NCBI GenBank assembly: GCA_023395695.1
Contig: JAEWYJ010000055.1
Location: 1 to 10,011, forward strand
Source of the DNA: Bacillota bacterium
Lineage (GTDB): Bacteria; Bacillota; Clostridia; Oscillospirales; Ruminococcaceae
Reading direction: 5' to 3'
Length of the DNA: 10,011 nt
Of the stretch, positions 6,162-10,011 are shown in pieces. Both the position numbers and the translations under genes were made by a program. Position 1 is the first letter of the stretch. Each line of letters begins with the position of its first letter. Below the pieces are notes generated by a model that did no database searches, was not told where the DNA came from, and saw only the letters and a program-made list of their open reading frames with translations.

Positions 6162-7302
6162 CCTTGGTCCCTCCCATGGCCTGTTTTAAATCCTCAATAA
6201 GATCCTCCGCCGCCTCCAGCCCGACCGACAGCCGCAGCAGCCGGTCGGTTATACCCTTGGCCTCCCGCTCCGCCTGCGGCACGTCGGCATGGGTTTGCAG
6301 CATGGGGAAGGTCATCAGGCTTTCAACGCCGCCCAAGCTTTCGGCGTACTGAATAACCTGCACCCGTTCCAAAAGCGTCAGCGCCGTTTCTGCGGTGTCG
6401 GTTTCAAACGACAGCATCGCACCGAAGCCGCTCGCCTGTGCCTGAGATATGCCATAGCCCGGATGGGATGGCAGACCCGGGTAATACACCTGCCGCACCT
6501 GTGGCTGCCGCTGCAGCCAGACCGCTATTTTGGCGGCGCTTTGCTGCTGGCGCTCTAGTCTGACCGGCAGCGTTTTAATGCCGCGGATCAGCAGCCAGCT
6601 GTCAAAGGGAGAGAGGCAGGCCCCCGTGGTCTTATAGATAAAGCGCAGCCGATCTGCTATGCCGGTATCGGCAGCGACGAGAAAGCCGGCCAGCGTGTCA
6701 TTATGCCCGCCGAGGTATTTTGTTCCGCTGTGCACCACAAGGTCGGCGCCAAGCAGCAGTGGTTTTTGAAAATAAGGGGTTAAAAAGGTGTTATCCACTA
6801 TTAAAAGCAGGCCGTGTGCCTTACATATCCGGGCGATAGCGGCAATATCGGTTACCTGCATCATGGGGTTGGTCGGCGTTTCAATAAATACCGCCTTTGT
6901 TTGTGGGCGGATGCTCTGTACGACCTGCTCCGGTTCGGCTGTATCCACCGCGTCGAACAAAAGGCCGTTTTTCATCGAAATATGGTGGAACAATCGGTGA
7001 GAGCCGCCATAAAGATCGTCGGAACAAACAATATGGTCGCCGGGTGCAAACAGCTCCATCAGCGCCGTTATAGCGGCCATGCCGGTTGAAAATGCCAACG
7101 CATCACAGCCGCCCTCCAGCCTGGCGACGGTTGTTTCAAGGTGTTCGCGGGTGGGGTTTTGCGCCCGCGAATAATCATAGCCGGTGCTTTGACCCACTGC
7201 CGGATGCACAAAGGTTGCGGACTGAAAAATTGGCACGCTGATCGCACCGGTTCTGTCATATTTAAGGGTGCTGCCATGAATACATAACGTACTGAAATCC
7301 AT
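6151..7302 (-). CDS. Cys/Met metabolism PLP enzyme, MetI-like cystathionine gamma-synthase / O-acetylhomoserine lyase
   Basis: A 383-residue member of the trans-sulfuration enzyme family, full length. Motifs in order: VPIFQSATF (23-31), YDYSRAQNPTR (42-52) with the cofactor-phosphate Tyr/Arg of the partner subunit, FSTGMAAI (71-78), ETPTNP (141-146), DNTF (170-173), HSGTKYLGGHND (191-202) with the PLP lysine K195, and ESLGGVESL (321-329). The end (QTHADVPQAE, then RLLRLSVGLE) resembles Bacillus MetI, a cystathionine gamma-synthase, more than MetZ-type sulfhydrylases. The likely reaction is O-acyl-homoserine plus cysteine to cystathionine; a gamma-lyase role (MccB) is the main alternative, since motifs alone separate these poorly. 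The ribosome site AGGAG (7309-7313) overlaps the TAG stop of the preceding ORF, and the 3' end overlaps the PatB-type gene by 11 bases, so the three are probably one operon with coupled translation. Confidence 0.92.
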   Translation of the reverse strand: MDFSTLCIHGSTLKYDRTGAISVPIFQSATFVHPAVGQSTGYDYSRAQNPTREHLETTVARLEGGCDALAFSTGMAAITALMELFAPGDHIVCSDDLYGGSHRLFHHISMKNGLLFDAVDTAEPEQVVQSIRPQTKAVFIETPTNPMMQVTDIAAIARICKAHGLLLIVDNTFLTPYFQKPLLLGADLVVHSGTKYLGGHNDTLAGFLVAADTGIADRLRFIYKTTGACLSPFDSWLLIRGIKTLPVRLERQQQSAAKIAVWLQRQPQVRQVYYPGLPSHPGYGISQAQASGFGAMLSFETDTAETALTLLERVQVIQYAESLGGVESLMTFPMLQTHADVPQAEREAKGITDRLLRLSVGLEAAEDLIEDLKQAMGGTKDAD

Positions 7303-7311
7303 CGGTTTCTC

Positions 7312-7770
7312 CTATTCTGCTGCGGTACATCGCATGTCAAGCATCCGCGCATGCACCGCCCTGTGGTTTTTTGTTTGACGAATAAGGCCGGCGTATGCTG
7401 CTTTTACCAGCATTCTGCCGTCCGTTTTATACAATAATTCAAGCGCAGATAGCCGCAGGGCCAACCCGATGCCGGACGCCTTTTTACAAAACCGTGGGCT
7501 TTGCCGGGCCGGGCAGCCATACGCTGCACCCGGCCAAACGCCCGATGCGGTTATCTGCCCGGGCATTCGCATTCGCCTATAGGTGCTCTCGGCCCATAAA
7601 GTAAGGGGTGACCCTTTTAGAGGCAACAAGCTTTGAGCCGAATATATTTCGGATATGCCTTGCATCAGGGATAAAATATGGCGTACGACGGCAAACCCCC
7701 TGTGCTGATATTGCTGTATCGCACCGATACCTGCTGGCGGAGCATAGTGGTTCTGCATAAAGCTGCTCAT
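7312..7770 (-). CDS. Unrecognised ORF, first in the sulfur amino acid operon (152 codons)
   Basis: I do not recognise the product. The case for a real gene is its setting: a consensus promoter just upstream, AAGGTG (7777-7782) six bases before the ATG at 7768-7770, no internal stop over 152 codons, and a TAG (7312-7314) inside the ribosome site of the next gene. An in-frame ATG at 7797 would lie within the operator, upstream of that ribosome site, so 7770 is preferred. The N-terminal half (MSSFMQNHYAPPAG, then RHILSLMQGISEIYS) reads plausibly. The middle is rich in Gly, Pro, Cys and Arg and looks less like a folded protein; the last 60 residues are basic with a helical look (ALRLSALELLYKTDGR). 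There is no signal peptide or membrane helix. It could instead be a long structured leader whose open frame is incidental. No S-box or T-box consensus was seen in it. Confidence 0.4.
   Translation of the reverse strand: MSSFMQNHYAPPAGIGAIQQYQHRGFAVVRHILSLMQGISEIYSAQSLLPLKGSPLTLWAESTYRRMRMPGQITASGVWPGAAYGCPARQSPRFCKKASGIGLALRLSALELLYKTDGRMLVKAAYAGLIRQTKNHRAVHARMLDMRCTAAE
7508..7534. other. Strong GC-rich hairpin inside the unrecognised ORF/leader
   Basis: On the minus strand GCCGG-(GT)-GCAGC pairs with GCTGC-CCGGC around a GTATG loop: ten G/C-rich pairs interrupted only by a two-base bulge. There is no T run on either side, so it is not a terminator. It lies about 270 bases into the transcript, before the MetI-like gene, and could pause or shield RNA if this region is a leader. 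Confidence 0.4.
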
Positions 7771-7776
7771 TAAAAT

Positions 7777-7782
7777 CACCTT
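7777..7782 (-). promoter_or_regulatory. Ribosome binding site AAGGTG deciding the start at 7770
   Basis: AAGGTG on the minus strand, six bases before ATG 7768-7770. It picks this ATG over the in-frame one at 7797. It abuts the end of the inverted repeat at 7782, so a bound regulator would also cover the site's edge on the DNA. Confidence 0.6.
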
Positions 7783-7813
7783 ATCATATAAAGTCAATAT
7801 GTTTTATATGATA
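7782..7813. promoter_or_regulatory. Candidate operator: perfect 11+11 inverted repeat over the -10 region
   Basis: TATCATATAAA (7782-7792) and TTTATATGATA (7803-7813) are exact reverse complements separated by ten bases. The right arm contains the -10 hexamer of the minus-strand promoter, and the left arm extends past the expected transcription start near 7801. Because only part of the dyad would be transcribed, it is better read as a DNA site for a dimeric regulator than as an RNA hairpin. The arm centres are 21 bases apart, two helical turns, which fits binding on one face. Occupancy would block the promoter, so repression is expected. The regulator is not identifiable from the window. Confidence 0.7.
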
Positions 7814-7836
7814 GGCAAAATAAACAGGTTTGTCAA
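7808..7836 (-). promoter_or_regulatory. Sigma-A type promoter of the sulfur amino acid operon
   Basis: On the minus strand TTGACA (7831-7836) and TATCAT (7808-7813) are separated by exactly 17 bases; the -35 is a perfect consensus and the -10 differs at one position. The predicted start is near 7801, giving a short leader before the ATG at 7770. ATATTGAC occurs at the -35 and again inside the dyad's loop, a direct repeat that may add a second half-site. Confidence 0.8.
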
Positions 7837-7965
7837 TATGCAGCCTCTTATTTATAGTTGCCGGCCTAAAGCCGGGCTTGGCGCGGCGGTCTGGTTGCAC
7901 GGGATGGCATCACGGGTGGTAAAGATGATAATTGTCTGGTAACAGCAGGTTTGGAGGGCGGAACG
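7837..7965 (-). other. Spacer between the kinase stop and the operon promoter
   Basis: These 129 bases carry a short hairpin, CCGGC-CTAAA-GCCGG (7861-7875), with no adequate T run after it on the minus strand. It may be a weak terminator for the histidine kinase, but read-through into the downstream operon cannot be excluded. Nothing else was seen. Confidence 0.3.
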
Positions 7966-10008
7966 CTATGTGCGTGAGACAGTATTGCGTACATCAGCCT
8001 GAAAAACAGGCAGGGTGAAAAATGCGGCAGTGCCCGTGCCCTCGTCGCTTTTTTTACAGATTTCACCCCCGTGCTGCGTCACAATATGCTTGCAAATATA
8101 GAGCCCGAGTCCGGTGCCGGTATCTGTCCGGTCAGCGGATTTTTTCTTATTGCCGTAGCGCTCAAAAAGGTGTGGCAACCGTTCAGGCGCAATGCCTTTG
8201 CCGTTGTCCGCAACACAGACGATAATCTGGTTTTCCGCACGTTTGGCGGAAACGGTAATCAGTCCATTTAATGTAAAGCGTACCGCATTGGAGATCAGGT
8301 TAACAACAACCTGAGAAATGCGGGCCGGGTCGGCATAAATAGCGGGGAGGCCATTGTCAATACGGATTTGTAGCCGGTTCGCATTTTTGTTGAGTATGGG
8401 ATAATGCGTATCGACCGCTGCGTAAATAATTTCGTCAATATAGCAGCGTACCGGCTCCATGGCCATGCGGCCTTCTTCCATGCGGGTCACGTCCAGAATC
8501 TGTCCCACCATTAGCGAGAGCCGTTCCGCTTCCGAAGCGATCAGTGTCATCCGGTGGGAAACCTCGCCGCCATTCAACGCCTCGGGCCGCTGTGCAAGCT
8601 GCCGCGTGGACTGGGCGTAGCCGGACATGACGGTCAACGGTGTTTTAAACTCATGTGAAACATTACCCAAAAACTCGGTTTTCATACGGTTAAGGGTCTC
8701 AAGGGCATCCTTTTCCGCCGCCAGCTTCTGTTTAGCTTCCTGCGCCTCGGCCAGCACGCGGTTATTCATAAGCAAAAGTGCGACGGTCTGTGCCAGCGCA
8801 AACACCAGCATGGCCATTTCAGAGATTGGCACGTTGGGGCTGTCGCCCAGAATATCGCTGTACATCACAATGTCCGACACGGCCGCAAGGTAAAAAACCG
8901 CAATACCGTAAAGGGCGGCCGCCTGTTCCGTTGTAGGCCGGCGCATATTCCAAAACAGCCCCGTAATGCCTGAGACGATGCACAGCACCAGCCAAAGCTG
9001 GTAATACCCCAAAACAGCCGTGTAGAAGATAGAATCGACTAAGAGAATGCAGCAGCCATAAGCTGCAGAGGCAATAATGGCGGCATAGCGGATGTGCATG
9101 AGCCATTTTTGAGTAGCGTATTGCCCCAGATACAGCGAAAGAAAGACGGTCAGCAGTACCACGCTTAAATATTCCAGCATGAAGGAAAGGTTGCCGCTTA
9201 ACGGAAAATAAACCCATGCCTGGCTTTGCAGCACCTCGCGCAGCGCCATGGCCAAGCAGGCCAGCGCAAAATACAGCGTGGCGACAGTGTGCGACAGCAG
9301 CAGATAAATACTCAACAACAGGGCCGCCGCACCAAGCAACACCCCTATTACCAGCAGGCCGTTGATCCGGTCGGCGGCAAAGGGGTCGTAGCCCAGACCT
9401 GACCGGCTCAGGTATAGCTGGGCGAGGGAGGCGCCCCCTTTGGCGTGATAGAACTGGGCGCTGTTTAAGAGAATATCCATTTTGCCGTCTTGGGCTGCGG
9501 CGGTACAGGTCAGGTTATTTTCCCACACTTCGGTATCCCGCTTGCTCAGGCCCGGGCGCCCGGTCTGTCCGGACAGGCTGCCGTTGATATAGACGCGCAT
9601 GGCATGCCGGCCCGACAGGCGAAAGGTCAGGGTGTAAACAGCGCCGTCATCCGGCAGCAGCAGCATAAACCGCTGAGAAAGGTAATCGGCGCGCAGCACG
9701 TCATATTTTTCTACGCTTTCCGGCATGATCTTATCCGCATTTTCGGGCGTCAGATAGATGTCCGGATAATAAAAATCCGGGGCGGGCAGACAGACGACAG
9801 TGTGGGCCAGATCCGGTATTTGTGTCAGGTCATACACCCCGTCGGGCGATGTGACGGTCTTTTCCGGTGTTTTTTCTGTACTTAAAGGAAGACGGGCCAG
9901 CGCCATTAACGCCGCCATCGTTAAAATAGCCGTCAACAGTATGGCCGACAGCCTGAAGCGCTGCATCAGCCGTAGTATCGAACGTGCAATATTCAGCTTA
10001 ATCGGCAT
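7966..10008 (-). CDS. Membrane sensor histidine kinase with extracytoplasmic domain and 7TM region (7TMR-DISM-like)
   Basis: A 680-residue two-component sensor. A first membrane helix (about 19-40) is followed by an extracytoplasmic domain (about 41-212) with beta-rich, galactose-binding-like character (YTLTFRLSGRHAMRVYINGSL). Seven hydrophobic segments follow between about 214 and 415, the arrangement of 7TMR-DISM receptors. A charged linker (EAQEAKQKLAAEKDALETLN, 421-440) looks like a short coiled coil. The kinase core is complete: SHEFKTPLT (451-459) with phospho-acceptor H452, N box VVNLISNAVRFT (568-579), G1 DNGKG (601-605), F box LPHLFERY (611-618), G2 GTGLGLYI (631-638). The ATG is three bases from the window edge and the frame stays open to it, so the true start may lie outside; no ribosome site is visible. 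Its response regulator is not in the window. The ligand is unknown. Confidence 0.9.
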   Translation of the reverse strand: MPIKLNIARSILRLMQRFRLSAILLTAILTMAALMALARLPLSTEKTPEKTVTSPDGVYDLTQIPDLAHTVVCLPAPDFYYPDIYLTPENADKIMPESVEKYDVLRADYLSQRFMLLLPDDGAVYTLTFRLSGRHAMRVYINGSLSGQTGRPGLSKRDTEVWENNLTCTAAAQDGKMDILLNSAQFYHAKGGASLAQLYLSRSGLGYDPFAADRINGLLVIGVLLGAAALLLSIYLLLSHTVATLYFALACLAMALREVLQSQAWVYFPLSGNLSFMLEYLSVVLLTVFLSLYLGQYATQKWLMHIRYAAIIASAAYGCCILLVDSIFYTAVLGYYQLWLVLCIVSGITGLFWNMRRPTTEQAAALYGIAVFYLAAVSDIVMYSDILGDSPNVPISEMAMLVFALAQTVALLLMNNRVLAEAQEAKQKLAAEKDALETLNRMKTEFLGNVSHEFKTPLTVMSGYAQSTRQLAQRPEALNGGEVSHRMTLIASEAERLSLMVGQILDVTRMEEGRMAMEPVRCYIDEIIYAAVDTHYPILNKNANRLQIRIDNGLPAIYADPARISQVVVNLISNAVRFTLNGLITVSAKRAENQIIVCVADNGKGIAPERLPHLFERYGNKKKSADRTDTGTGLGLYICKHIVTQHGGEICKKSDEGTGTAAFFTLPVFQADVRNTVSRT

Positions 10009-10011
10009 GAC

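Noticed and set aside
7303..7860. S-box (SAM) riboswitch or T-box upstream of the MetI-like gene
   Set aside because: I searched the minus strand by eye for the conserved S-box core and for the T-box GGGTGGNACCGCG segment and found neither, and no terminator precedes the gene.
9490..9885. A 131-codon plus-strand frame inside the histidine kinase
   Set aside because: It is antisense to the extracytoplasmic domain of the kinase; no ribosome site or recognisable motif.
1..10011. CRISPR array, insertion sequence, phage or tRNA genes
   Set aside because: No regularly spaced direct repeats, transposase-like or integrase-like frames, or tRNA cloverleaf were seen on either strand.

Overview
The window looks like a chromosomal stretch of a Clostridia-type Firmicute, possibly from the Oscillospirales or a similar gut lineage. 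This rests on strong AGGAGG-type ribosome binding sites, roughly even GC content, a VanZ-family membrane protein, a MetI/PatB-type sulfur amino acid pair and a 7TM-type sensor kinase. It is an inference from style, not from a marker gene. No transposase, phage gene, CRISPR array, tRNA or rRNA was seen.

Left arm, plus strand (1-4305). A 5'-truncated D-2-hydroxyacid dehydrogenase (hydroxypyruvate/glyoxylate reductase type) is followed by a tartronate semialdehyde reductase (GarR/GlxR type) and a YhcH/YjgK/YiaL-family protein, all closely spaced. A factor-independent terminator (2237-2279) and a 225-base hairpin-bearing gap separate them from a glycerate 2-kinase (MOFRL family) and a VanZ-like membrane protein. 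The two reductases both can make glycerate (from hydroxypyruvate or tartronate semialdehyde) and the kinase turns glycerate into 2-phosphoglycerate. Together they form a funnel from sugar acids or C2/C3 acids into lower glycolysis. The YhcH-family protein is a common passenger of sugar-acid and sialic acid operons.

Middle (4306-4979). A 674-base stretch without a convincing large gene lies between the convergent arms. It holds a strong bidirectional terminator (4753-4789), a long inverted repeat (4640-4702), a 59-codon minus-strand ORF ending inside the terminator, and three short minus-strand patches that resemble each other and read as K/Q-D-D-N/G-containing peptides. It looks like a degraded or multi-copy intergenic element and is the least explained part of the window.

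Right arm, minus strand (4980-10008). Reading leftward there is a sensor histidine kinase with an extracytoplasmic domain and a 7TM region (possibly incomplete at its N terminus). Then comes a consensus sigma-A promoter (TTGACA-17-TATCAT) overlapped by a perfect 11+11 inverted repeat that is a likely operator. Next is an unrecognised 152-codon ORF with a good ribosome site. A MetI-type gamma-synthase/lyase follows, with its ribosome site overlapping the previous stop, and then a MalY/PatB-type cystathionine beta-lyase overlapping it by 11 bases. The last two enzymes make a transsulfuration pair: cysteine plus acyl-homoserine to cystathionine, then to homocysteine. Transcription of this operon runs into the shared terminator.
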